Positions 21,466-31,758 of a stretch of 64,000 nt of DNA are shown here, one piece after another. Source of the DNA: Metaphire vulgaris (Eukaryota; Annelida; Clitellata; Crassiclitellata; Megascolecidae). The notes under the pieces were generated by a model. The model saw nothing but the letters and a program-made list of their open reading frames with translations, made no database searches and was not told the origin of the DNA. A program made the position numbers and the translations under genes. Location of the stretch: the NCBI GenBank assembly GCA_018105865.1, contig CM030847.1, positions 12,590,589 through 12,654,588 of the forward strand, given 5' to 3'. Within the stretch, counting starts at the first letter, position 1. Each line of letters opens with the position of its first letter.

Positions 21466-23989
21466 CCTTTTAAAGGGGGAATTAAATTTAGTCATCCCCT
21501 GGCGGGGGAATTAATTTTTGGAAAAGGCGTTCGTATGAAAACATGAACATATACGTTATAAACTTACTATATTTCAGGCTATATAGAAGCTAGAAAGATG
21601 CAGTTTGCACCATTGTTGAGCATTTTTATTGCTCTTTCTATCCATTCGTGCCAAAAGAAAAAAGTTTGGGGTAGGGACCACTCTACACCCCAAAATCGGA
21701 CCCCTCCCCAACATTTTGTTCAAATTTTGATCAAAGGTCAATAGCAAAACATCTTCAGCGGTAAACCCCCAAATGTGAACGATAGAGTTCTAGAGGAGTG
21801 TAATTGGAACAGAATGGTGCAAAAATTTTGAAGATTGGACCATATTTGGGGTAGCTATGAAGTTTCATACTCAAGTGTCAATTCCTGGTTGAAATGACAA
21901 TTACGCGAATGGATTTTCAATGTGAAAAACCGAACAACTCAGTATATTTCAGGCTATACAGAAGCTAGAAAAATGCGGTTTGCACCATTGTTGAGCATTT
22001 TTATTGGTCTTTCAAACCATCTGTGCAAAAAAAATTGTGGGGGTAGGGTCCACTCTACACCCCAAAATCGGACCATGTCCGACAAAAAAATTTCAAAGCT
22101 CAATAAAAACAATTTTCAGCGGTGACCCCCCAACTGTGAGCGAGAAAGTTGTAGGGATGTGCAATTGGAACAGAATAGTGCAAAAATTTTGAAGATCGGA
22201 CCATATTTGGCGTAGTTATGGCCTTTCTAGCCTCTGGCTGAAGATTTTTCCTATACATTTTCCAGCCTTGGTTATTACACAGCCAATATCTCTTGCATAT
22301 ATAGTCAGCGTTATCGAAAACGGTGCTGCCGCCTATCGAATGGATGTGAGCTAACTCGGTTGCCGCGTTGGATTTTTGAAAATCGTGCAGGTCCGCAGTA
22401 CACAGTCGCTTATATAGCGCACCGTTTATAGATGGCGAACGCCGTTTCATTATGGTTTTCCGCCGCCATCTTTAAACGGCTAACCCTTGGAAGAGGTTAA
22501 ATGCACTCCCAAATTAAAAATACTTGTTATGGGTCTACCCACTATACTCAAATATTACATATGCAAAAAGGCATATTTTCAACTTCCTCTTGCAACCCAT
22601 AAATTTTTTGGGACCCCCTATGCGTCCGTACAAATTGGCTTCTCTTTCTGCCCTCGGTTGCAAAATAAATTTGTTGCCATAGTCTCAAGGAATTTGTTTT
22701 ACTATTAAATTAGTTTTTTGTAGTGTGTTTTCTGACATTGATATTTATTAAAGAAATACAATTGAACATTCATCTGTCTGTGAGGCTGTAATATGCATAC
22801 ATATGCAGTCAGTGGTGGAGAAAAACATTGTTTGCATATCAATTTTCAAAAAGAATTTGCCAGAAAATTGTCATTGTCTAGATTATTCAATAAACATTCT
22901 GTTAACTTATAATTATTGATAGCAAAAAAATGATGTAGGCTTATTGTTTTATGGCTTAAACTCTTCCACGGGTTCGCCGTTTATAAACTGCGGCGGAAAA
23001 TCATAGCCAAACAGCGTTCGCCTTTTATAAACGGCGCGCTAGATAAGCGAGTGTGTACCGCGGACATAAGATTTTTACATTTATCTAACACGCCGTTTGT
23101 TTTAGTTACCATCCATTCGATAGGCGGCAGCACCGTTTTCGATATTATTGACTATATATGCAAGAGATATTGACTGTAGACTGACCAGGGCTGGAAAATG
23201 TATAGGAAATATCTTCAGCCAGAGGCTAGAAAAATCATAACTACGCCAAATATGGTCCGATCTTCAAAATTTTTGCACTACTCTGTTCCAATTACACTCC
23301 TCTAAAACTCTCTCGCTCACAGTTGGGGGGTCACCACTGAAATTTTTTTATTGAGCTTTGAAAATTTTTTGTTGGACATGGTCCGATTTTGGGGTGTAGT
23401 GTGGACCCTACCCCCACAATTTTTTTTGCACAGATGGTTCGTAAGACCAATAAAATTGCTCAACAATGGTGCAAACCGCATCTTTCTAGCTTCTATATAG
23501 CCCAAAATATACTGAGTTGTTCGGTTTTTCACATTGAAAATCCGTTCGCGTAATTGTCATTTCAGCGAGCAATGGGTACTAGGGTAGGAAACTTCATAAC
23601 TACCCCAAATATGGTCCGATCTTCAAAATTTTTGCACTATTCTGTTCCAATTACACTCCTAAAACTATCTCGCTCACATTTGGGAGGTTACCGCTGAAGA
23701 CGTTTTGCTATTGACCTTTGATCAAAATTTGAACAAAATGTTGGGGAGGGGTCAGATTTTAGGGTGTAGTGTGGTCCCTACCCCCAACTTTTTTCTTTTG
23801 GCATGGATGGATAGAAAGAGCAATAAAAATGCTCAACAACGGTGCAAACCGCATCTTTCTAGCTTCTATATAGCCTGAAATATAGTAAGTTTATAACGTA
23901 TATGTTCACGTTTTTATACGAACGCCTTTTCCAAAAATTAATTCCCCCGTGGGGGATGACTTAAAAAATTTAATTCTCCCTTTAAAAGG
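21466..23989. mobile_element. 2.5-kb palindromic TTAA-flanked element (piggyBac-like), built from a ~370-bp monomer
   Basis: TTAA stands at 21462-21465 and 23990-23993. The ends are CCTTTTAAAGGGGGAATTAA and its inverse TTAATTCTCCCTTTAAAAGG. The arms are about 1 kb each and inverted relative to each other (21466-22450 and 22975-23989), around a 520-bp centre. Each arm contains two tandem monomers starting near CAGGCTATATAGAAGCTAGA and including TTTGCACCATTGTTGAGCAT and GGGTAGGGTCCACTCTACAC. The inner ends carry CGCCGTTTATAAACGGCG-type palindromes. No transposase was seen. TTAA targets and CCYT termini point to the piggyBac superfamily; that is inference. Confidence 0.8.
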
Positions 23990-23993
23990 TTAA

Positions 23994-25297
23994 TGACCGC
24001 CGCCCGTGAGGGGAAACTGTCTACTCTTCCAATTTTAAGCAGAATTTGAAAGACAATTGTGATTATTCAGGTTAATTAAAGGAGATTCTCAGAGGAAATT
24101 TTGGGTGCATATTATACATAGGCATTAACATTTTTACATTAAGAAAACTCTAGAAACTAAGGGTGCGTATTTTACACAGATTTGTATTATACCCGAGATA
24201 ATACGGTATTCTGTGTAGTTGATCAAAGTAGAACTGAAGCGTTATATTGGTAACCCGCAGTTCGCAAGTAAGGTTATGTCAACTAGCCGAGACCAACTAT
24301 ACGCTTAGTCAAGCTTAGTTGAGAACACTGGCATTCCTTCTTGTGTTGTCTCTCTTATCATTTTGATGTAGAACAGCTCGAAAATCACGGTAGTTAATCC
24401 GAAAAGATTGAACTGTTAGATCCTCGATGTGATTTGCCATGTAGTTGATAAAATTAAACTAAAGACTATTTAGATAACCCGCAATTTGCATTTATAGTCT
24501 GTCTTTTAGCCAAAACTAGCCACACGCTTACGAGCGACAATCCTATCTTCTAGACAGACTGTTAGATTTAGCAAAGTACCCTTGATGACTCTTCCAGTAA
24601 GTCATCAATTCTGATACCGGGAGATGCTCAGTCAACCCTGGTTCAAAACCTGGGAGGTCAAAAATTTTATTTCTCAGGCAGTCATGTGTTTGCCCGCATG
24701 GAGTGTAAATAAAATGGTGTGTAGTGTGTAATGGTTTGCTGTGCTGTGTTATTTTGACAAAAATCATGAGTGAAACTGTAGTAGCTGTCTATGAAGAAGG
24801 GCCACTTTAATAAATATCTGACAAATCAGCCCCACTCTGCTGTCAAAGCATGTGCAATAATCAGTTGGTCATAGGAACACAAGACTGGACAGAAATGGAT
24901 TGAGGATGAGAAAAATCATAGGAGCAAAAATCTAATTTGTAGGACTGCAACTTTCACAGGTAACAAAGAAATTAATGAGAAATTATATTACATTGCTTTA
25001 CCATGATGTGCTCAGACTTGGAGTTTGAACCCCTTTGCTTTTTTGGTGATATTTATAGAAAAGTAATTTTAGTGACTTATTCTCATGCTCACTTCCACAA
25101 AACAGGCACTGCAGCAAGCTTTGACCTTCAATGATTGCTGTTGGTTCTGTAGAATACCAATAAAATATTGGTTCAGCACAAAGGAGTAGAATTTGTAGAT
25201 TTTCAAATTTGTTGAAATGGTGATTGTGTGATTATTCTTATAGTATCATATGTGTTTGCTTTACTCAATGAATGATTTATGTGTTGAATTTGTGCAG
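23994..25297. other. MED13 upstream intron sequence, mostly unassigned
   Basis: Near 24090-24210 lies the right end of a TA-type element (GTGCGTATTTTACACAG, then TTATACCCGAGATAATACGG followed by TA), the family seen whole at 42413-43730. Near 24570-24660 there is a weak tRNA-like B box (GGTTCAAAACC) without a convincing cloverleaf. No earlier MED13 exon could be recognised. Confidence 0.4.
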
Positions 25298-25468
25298 GTT
25301 TGTCTAAATTTCCAGCTAATTCCCAAGATGTAGTACGTCTTTTAAAGTCCTTGCAACCACTGCTTCAAGATGCTTTGCAGAAGAAGCGTACCACTAAGCT
25401 TTGGGAATCTGTTTACAATATTTCAGGACCTTTAAGTTGGAAAGATTTCCATCTAATGGCTGGTAGAG
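25298..25468 (+). CDS. MED13: MED13 exon A (Mediator kinase-module subunit, MID region)
   Basis: The exon is bounded by TTTGTGCAG before 25298 and GTAATT after 25468, with phase 1 at both ends. Key residues are [31 protein letters not shown] and [15 protein letters not shown]. These match the vertebrate MED13/MED13L block with SLQPxLQDAIxKKRT and GPLTWQQFHKMAGRG, just before the Argonaute-like MID fold. MED13 links the CDK8, cyclin C and MED12 kinase module to core Mediator and restrains RNA polymerase II recruitment in the nucleus. Insertion of a few residues (YNIS) relative to vertebrates suggests a divergent lineage. Earlier exons lie outside the window or were not recognised. Confidence 0.9.
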
Positions 25469-25510
25469 GTAATTTCTTATGAAAGCATCTCACTATGTTT
25501 ATTTTGGTTA

Positions 25511-25725
25511 ATAGCGCTTATTGACAATAATTAGGTCAAGGCTGCAAGCGCAGGTTTATGCAAATGTGGACGTCAAGCAGCGCGTTTTATGAATTAAAAC
25601 TTTTACCATCCGACGTTATTTCAATGTCCACATTAAATTCCACATTTGCATATGCATGCGCAGTGCGCTTGACCTGATTACCGATTCTAATTTTAACTAT
25701 AACGCAGTTAGCCGATAAGCGCTAT
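25511..25725. mobile_element. Short inverted-repeat MITE in MED13 intron 1
   Basis: The ends ATAGCGCTTATTGAC and GCCGATAAGCGCTAT are inverse, and similarity extends inward (AGGTCAAGGCTGCAAGCGCA against GTGCGCTTGACCTG; TATGCAAATGTGGA against TCCACATTTGCATA). No clear target duplication was found, so the superfamily is open. Confidence 0.55.
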
Positions 25726-25810
25726 TGAGTCTTGTTTTTATCTGTTAACTGCAGTTCACATACAACATAGTGGTTAGTTAGCTGATACTCATTTACAGAC
25801 AGAACCCCTA

Positions 25811-26500
25811 GTGCAAAACACCAGCTATGGTGATAAATTTTTACCATTGTTGCTTAACATCGACATCATGACAACAAATGGAAAGAAAATTAAGATTACT
25901 GTTAATGAAAAGACTCTTGAACAGTTGGACAAATTCACATATTTAGGAACAATAATCAGCAGTGATGGAAATCTTGCAGAAGAAATAAACTCACGATTAG
26001 GAAAAAGCAGAAAAGTAATGAGGAGATTAAAAACTGTCTGGAAAAGCAACAACATCAGCATGAAAAACAAAGGAAGATTGATGGAATGTATGGCGTGGAG
26101 TGTAACAACTTATGGATGTGAAAGCTGGACCATCAAAAAGAAAATAAGACAAAGATCGATGCCTTAAAAATGTTTTCTCTCAGAACAATGCAAAGAATAT
26201 CATGGACAGAAAAACAAACAAACGAAGTCATGAAAAGAGCCAATACCCAACGAAAGTTCTTTCACATCTGCCAAAGATGCAAATTGACTTATTTTGGTCA
26301 CATACAAGGAAACACCAAAGATAACCTACAACAGACAATTCAACAAGGTATCATGCCAGAAAAAAGAGAGGTTGGCCGAACAGAATATGGGTGGACGATA
26401 TAGAAGAATGGACTGGAATGGCTATAACAACAGCAACAAACGCATCAAAAGAAAGAACTACCTGGAAATACCTGATTCATGACGTCACCTTATCTTCAAC
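25811..26500 (+). pseudogene. RTE-like LINE C-terminal relic in MED13 intron 1
   Basis: Frames read LEQLDKFTYLGTIISSDGNL, EEINSRLGKSRKVMRRLKTV, WKSNNIS, TYGCESWTIKKK, then after a frameshift AKNIMDRKTN-type sequence and LTYFGHIQGNT, GRTEYGWTI, and a final DIEEWTG-like stretch. This is the segment downstream of the RT palm in RTE-like elements. The RT active site itself is missing, so the copy is strongly 5'-truncated. Confidence 0.82.
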
Positions 26501-26943
26501 TACTGAAGGAAAGAGGAACTGATGATGCCTGAATCTGATTTTTATGCTTCCAATTATGTCTGCGATAGGTTTAAAATTGTGCAGTCAAAATTCTACAGTA
26601 ATATATTTATTCCATGCAATGAAGTGGTTATATTTCTAAAAAACCATTTCATGGCTGTTGTGATTAGTTGCAAAAAGTCTACTGCAGTAAATCAAATGTT
26701 ATAAAAAGCAATTTCTTAACACAGGCTGGCTGGTGTTTTAAAGGAGTTGATTTTATGACTCTTTTACTTCAAGATTTACGTATAAATATGTTTCAGGTAT
26801 CTTCCACATACTTGGCCAAAACTACTTTTTGAAACTAAATCCTTGACTGTTTTAAATCATGTAGCAAAGATGAAGATGTATATTTAGCGTCACATTATTT
26901 TTAGTGACCTTCGTTTCATTTCTTATCTTATTGTATTCCATAG

Positions 26944-27041
26944 GTTCCGAAGAAACAAGTGAGCCCAAACCAGTTCCTCACATATTAGTTGGATTTGCAA
27001 AAGAATGGATGTCTGTGTCACCTCTTGCAATACGTTATTGG
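26944..27041 (+). CDS. MED13: MED13 exon B
   Basis: Acceptor TTCCATAG precedes 26944 and donor GTTTGT follows 27041, entering at phase 1 and leaving at phase 0. The spliced codon is Gly, completing MAGRG-SEETSEPKPVP. The exon reads SEETSEPKPVPHILVGFAKE then WMSVSPLAIRYW. It aligns with the vertebrate block of form DESPEPLPIPTFLLGYDYD ... LSPFALPYW, including SEP/PEP-P-P, the VGxxxxW/Y step and SP-A---YW. The donor is weak (GTTTGT). Intron 1 is 1475 bp. Confidence 0.9.
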
Positions 27042-27254
27042 GTTTGTTTCCGATTTATTGCAAATTTCACTTTTATTTCATATTAAAAATATCTTACTGA
27101 ACTGTAGCAGAATTTTTAAAGATAAAGAAATAGTGCCATTTGCCATTGACTCATTCGAAAGCAGATATTCAACTAATGTTGGCCTGCCATTGTTCACCTC
27201 TTTAGGGTCTTGTGCTCAGCTTTTAACCTCTATAGTGCCTACACTGCCGGATAT

Positions 27255-27714
27255 CAGTGATGTTAATCCTTGTCCTGGTCCTTGTCCTTAAGGACTCCTT
27301 AAGGACTCCTTAAGGACCAATTTGAAGTCCTTGTCCTCGTCCTTGGGGAGTCAGTCCTTGTCCTTATCCTCGTCCTTGCAGATCGGTCCTTGTCCTGGTC
27401 CTTGTAACTTAGTCCTTGAAAAGTCCTTATAAGGACCAAATTACTTGTATACCATTTTCAATTGTACTGATAATTATATTCCAAGGTAAGAGTAGTATGT
27501 GGATTTATATTTAGGCTACATACTTGCTTTGAGTTACTCTAAAATGTTTAGTCATTGTTTCCTTTATAATACCAGTTGAGGAGTTGGTTCTTTAGCAGAA
27601 TTCTTTGTTGCCCAGCGACGTCGGTTCCAGTTGAACGAGTGTTTTTGCAAAGTGGTCTCATAATTAGACCTTACCGTGTGTGCATGATTGATCAGCTTCT
27701 TGAAACACTTGTTC

Positions 27715-27771
<57 letters not shown>

Positions 27772-28132
27772 ATTTGACAATTTCTTAACCGTAGTAACAT
27801 AGCTATGTGGCTAAAGTCAAAGGCGCATTTGAAATGCAGCGTTGCTGTTGACTAGACTATGTTTTACAACATTCTTTTTTTCCCTTTCTAATTTTGTGAT
27901 TCGAATTGAAATTGTGTTTGATTTTTTCCTTTCTGACTTTTTTGTCTGACAGAAGTTGGTCCTTGTCCTTGATCCTTGTCCTTGGGGGTCAGTCCTTGTG
28001 GTCCTTATGCTTGCGGGGTAAGTCCTTGTCCTCGTCCTTGGAGGGTCGGTCCTCGTCCTTATCCTCGTCCTTGGGGGTTCGGTCCTTGTCCTTATCCTCG
28101 TCCTTAGGGGTCGGTCCTTGTTAACATCACTG
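27255..28132 (+). mobile_element. hAT element with GTCCTTG subterminal minisatellites and a transposase remnant
   Basis: CCGGATAT at 27247-27254 matches CCGGATAC at 28133-28140 (7 of 8). The ends are CAGTGATGTTAA and TTAACATCACTG. Both subterminal regions (27270-27435 and 27955-28125) consist of degenerate GTCCTTGTCC / CTCGTCC repeats. Between them, 27580-27715 codes CPATSVPVERVFLQSGLI, then RPYRVCMIDQLLETLVHL. This is the classic hAT C-terminal motif of the form ATS--VERVFS-SGLI. A minus-strand LINE tail with a (TTA)n run (27717-27850) interrupts the coding remnant. Confidence 0.85.
27717..27850 (-). mobile_element. LINE 3' tail, minus strand, inside the hAT element
   Basis: A (TTA)n run (27717-27770) is followed by AAATTTGACAATTTC and GGCTAAAGTCAAAGGCGCAT, the reversed LINE tail. 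Only the extreme 3' end was copied. Confidence 0.6.
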
Positions 28133-28762
28133 CCGGATACATCCGGCGGCTTATTTAATTCTATAGTGCCATAGCCGCCGGATCAATCCGGCATAAACCC
28201 ATAGAGGCCCAGGAATATCTGGCACTGTAAATAACATTGCTACTGGCATGCTGGCTTTATGTAAAATATTGGGTTATGTCTGACCTAGTTTTTTAAGTCA
28301 GTTTTTTATGGGGTTGACCTATTCTTGGACCAAGCCTCAGGCCCAATGCTGTGTATGTTCGCGCAAGAAGATCAGGCGTGACGTGCAGACAATTTGTCCG
28401 TCGTGTCCAAATAGACCAGGACTGTGCAGTGCCCCGTGTTTTGCCCTCTGGCACACAAAAATGCTGCGTTATTGGGAGTAAATCCGTAACAAACTCAAAT
28501 AAGCATACTGTAAATGACTCATTAGTTCCACAATGACTAAAATTTGACATACAATTCTTCTTGTGCTTGACAATTTTTCCAGTATTAGCAGACATTTTAT
28601 GTAAGTAATAGTGCATTATAATCACATAATAACACTTTGTAGGTGTGCTAGTAACTATATGTGACTGAATAATTACTATATTGAAATTTTCAAAAATTGT
28701 AAATTTTTAATGATTTTCGCTGGCACAATCATTTTCCACATGGTTGGCAGTGAAAGGGTTAA

Positions 28763-30030
28763 TTTCGAACAAATGCCCATCTTCATTTGAACTATACTTT
28801 AAGGTATGGTTAATTATCGTATTAACTTTTGTAGAATGCTATCTATTCAGGTCAGGTCAGGTCTTTGTCTTCCAGCTGTGTCCAGCTATTGACTTCTCCT
28901 TGACATCTCTCCAAAGTTCTCTGTCCTTTGCTATTTCTTCCAAAGTTATTCGGTGCCTTCCATAAGTTTTTCCATTGAGATTCAGCCCTGCCATGTGCAG
29001 ATCTTCTTCTAGTCCATCCACCCATTGTCTTTTCAGTCTTCCTTTAGATCTTCTTCCATCTGGTGTGTTTTTGAAAATTCGTTTTGGGTTTGTTATTTCT
29101 CTCATTCTGAGTATGGACAGTCCATTTCATTCTTCTCTTTCTGATAACTTCAATGATGATTGGTTGCAGTGTTCTCTCTCTCTAACTTCTTCATTTGTTA
29201 TATGTTCTTTGCATCCAATTCTTAATATTCTTCTAAGCCATTTATTTTCTGTTGCTATTATTTTTTTCTCCAGTTCTTTTTTTATGGTCCAAGAATCATA
29301 TCCATATATTAGTATTGGTATTACACAAGTGTTGAGAATTCTTAGTTTTGTTTTCATCCCAATGTCATGTCTTTTGAAAATATTGGTATGTAGCCTGTTG
29401 AAGGTTGATCCTGCCATTGCTATTCTTCGTTTAATCTCCAAGTCCGAGCCTCCTTTTGCTTCCAATTCACTTCCCAAGTAAATTAAATTCTTCACTATTT
29501 CAATTTCTTTTCAGTTGTGTGATACTATTGGCCATTCTCCAACTTTTTTTGTAATTGGCTTAAATTTTGTTTTATTAGTGTTTATTTTTATATTTTTAGT
29601 CCAAATTTTCCACTCTTCATTATTACGGCCATTGTTAATTCTACAATCCTTGAAAGGCATTCTGCTATTAGACATGTGTCATCTGCATATACAGCATCAT
29701 CTATATTTCCTGGCTTTAGAGATGTTCCCAACCCATTTGTGATTTCAATCCGTCTCATGATGTAATCTAATATAATGTTGAAGAGTATGAGCAATAGGAT
29801 TCATCCTTGTCTAAATCCTGTTTTGATTTTGAACCACTCAGTCTGTTCTCCGTCAATTCGGATATATGCTAAAACTGTAGTGTATAAATTTTCAATTAGT
29901 CTGATTATTTTGGCATGAATGCCATATTTCTCCAAGAGTTTCCATGCTCCTTCTCTCCAGATTGAGTCATAAGCTTGGGCAAAATCGATGAAGCACATAA
30001 CCAGAACTTCATTAACTCTTAGGCGGCCAT
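28763..30030 (-). pseudogene. RTE-like LINE RT and C-terminal relic, minus strand, in MED13 intron 2
   Basis: From right to left: MCFIDFAQAYDSIWREGAWK, LLEKYGIHAKIIRLIENLY, KTGFRQG, LFNIILDYIMRR, DDAVYADDTCLIAE (YADD site), then NLIYLGSELEAKGGSDLEIK, CVIPILIYGYDSWTIKKELE, WLRRILRIGCKEHITNEEVR, GRLKRQWVDGLEEDL and a final ITLEEIAKDRELWRDV. Several frameshifts separate the parts. It extends from the RT fingers to the C-terminus. Confidence 0.88.
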
Positions 30031-30188
30031 TGCGGTCGAAATCATTGCGGTCGATTTCGACCGCACAAGAAACCGCACCCATTTCTAAATATAGACCGCT
30101 ATATTTAGGATTTAGGGCTATTCTAACGAAAGCCAACATGCTTTCACTTTTAAAACGTGTGAAAAAACCATTTATTTCGCGATTCTTA

Positions 30189-30641
30189 CAGTCTTGGAGT
30201 CCTCAAGGCCGCGGCCTTGGCCTCGAGGTCAAGTGACGCTGTCCTTGGCCTCGGGATACAAGCCCTTGGCCTCGGACCTGATGTCCTTGGCCTCGCGAGT
30301 AAAGTCCTTGGCCTTGTACTCGAGGCCAAGCCCTCACACCATTGGCAAATTTTTGGCAATTTTGGGCAAATTTTGGCAGTTTTTGGCGATTTTTTGCACA
30401 TTTCACATTTATTTATTTAGTTAGTTAGTACATTATTTCTTCATTTCCTGGGGGCAAAAATTCAAACTTTGTAGTGTAAAAGTCTACATGTGAGGTCCTT
30501 GGCCTCATCCTCGAACCTGATGTCCTTGGCCTTGGCCCTGTTGGCCTTGGCCTCGGACCTGCTGTCCTTGGCCTTGGCCTCGTGTTACAAGTCCTTGGCC
30601 TCGCCTTGGCCTCGAAAGTTGTGGCCTTGACTCCAAGTCTG
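30189..30641. mobile_element. hAT-type MITE made largely of CTTGGCCTCG repeats
   Basis: The ends CAGTCTTGGAGTC and GACTCCAAGTCTG are inverted repeats. The flanks GATTCTTA (30181-30188) and GATTTTGA (30642-30649) agree at 6 of 8 positions. Both subterminal blocks (30200-30335 and 30495-30630) are degenerate tandem GTCCTTGGCCTCG units. It resembles the layout of the hAT element at 27255-28132. Confidence 0.7.
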
Positions 30642-30872
30642 GATTTTGACTGCGAAAATATGTTGATTTGTAGGCGAGATTTGTTGTCCTTCTGGCATTT
30701 AAAATTTAAATACCCTTCTATACACGGGCAGAAGTTTTATTCAACTAAGGAAGTTTTGGAAGCGATTGAAAATGGTAAGTTTGATGACATGGGTATTTCC
30801 AGGTCCGATGACAACAAAAACGAACAAATTCTGCTGGAAAGTATAAAAAACCAAGTCTTTGAACTTTTGTGA
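30642..30872 (+). other. Open frame of unknown origin, ~77 codons
   Basis: Immediately right of the MITE the frame reads DFDCENMLICRRDLLSFWHL, KFKYPSIHGQKFYSTKEVLE, AIENGKFDDMGISRSDDNKN and EQILLESIKNQVFELL, then stop. Composition looks protein-like (charged, helical) rather than repeat-like. I recognise no family and see no obvious splice sites. It could be the C-terminus of a transposon protein or a host exon fragment. Confidence 0.35.
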
Positions 30873-31225
30873 CATGTGTCAAATATATGTCATAATTGCT
30901 TTGACATCTTTCACACAAGATCCTTTCTAAACTAAAATATCACATTTTACAAAAAATTTAATGTCTATTACATATGTGTACATGTTTCAGATAGTTTGCC
31001 ACTAATGTCTTATTGGTGACAAAATGTTTTAGGAACTTTTGTAACAAGTGCCAAAAATACATATGTCATAATTTCTTTGAGGCCTTTCACACTAAATTCT
31101 CTGTAAACTAAAATATGACATTTTTACATCTGTATATAAATTTTTAAATGTTTATTACATATGTGTGCATATTTCAGATAGCTTACTTGCACTGTCTTGT
31201 TGCTGACAAAATTTTTAATGAACTT
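30857..31225. repeat. Two diverged tandem copies of a ~175-bp unit
   Basis: GAACTTTTGTGACATGTGTC near 30860 pairs with GAACTTTTGTAACAAGTGCC near 31032. Both copies continue through CTATTACATATGTGTRCAT, TTTCAGATAGYTT and GACAAAATKTTT. The first copy starts at the stop of the preceding open frame. Confidence 0.7.
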
Positions 31226-31277
31226 CAAAGTCCAATTTTAATTTTTTAATTTTTTAGGTTTTATATTCTCATCTATC

Positions 31278-31758
31278 ATATTAAGATCCTTATCTGTATG
31301 TCTCTCTGTCTGTTACCTTCAAGCGTTCTGATTGGTTGACTATTGGTAGACGGTTTAGACCGTTTAGTCCTTACGTCGCGATGCGTTGGTGGGCGAGCGT
31401 TGACTATTGGTAGAAGGTTTAGTCCTTACGTCGCGATGCGTTGGTGGACGATGTTCGAAGACGACGTTGCTATTGGTAACAATTGATCGTAGAATCGTAG
31501 TTTAACACGGTTTAGTCGAGTCATTGCAGCGTCAGAGGGCTGGGCGTACGACGACGTTGCTATTGGTAACAATTGTTCGCAGCCTGAGGTAGTTGCAACG
31601 TACATTTTAACGTACACAAAAAATATGTGTACAGTGTCACAAATGGCCACAGTTGCGTGATTTTAACGTACATAGGCCTAATTATTACGTGGCGCAGAGC
31701 TTGGCTAGGTGGCGGTCATTGAAATGTTGTTCAGCATGAATTCAATGATTGGGTATTA
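31278..31758. repeat. Second copy of the dispersed repeat at 1851-2420, reverse orientation
   Basis: Shared segments in inverse order include TATGTCTCTCTGTCTGTTAC, CTTCAAGCGTTCTGATTGGT and GAATTCAATGATTGGGTATTA. It also carries duplicated CGACGACGTTGCTATTGGTA units. Its right end replaces the expected first ~95 bp of the neighbouring mariner element, so it inserted into it or truncated it. Confidence 0.6.

Larger units (their letters stand above)
27227..28758. mobile_element. TTAA-flanked element (piggyBac-like) carrying a hAT insertion
   Basis: TTAA at 27223-27226 and at 28759-28762. The ends CCTCTATAGTGCC and GGCAGTGAAAGGG are diverged inverted repeats. The interior has palindromic CCGGATACATCCGG and CCGGATCAATCCGG motifs near 28133-28185. 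The hAT at 27255-28132 is inserted near its left end. No transposase frame was recognised. Confidence 0.6.

Noticed and set aside
24543..24767. Possible tRNA gene or SINE around GGTTCAAAACC
   Set aside because: The B-box match is fair, but the A-box candidate is about 70 bases away and no acceptor stem or target duplication is visible.
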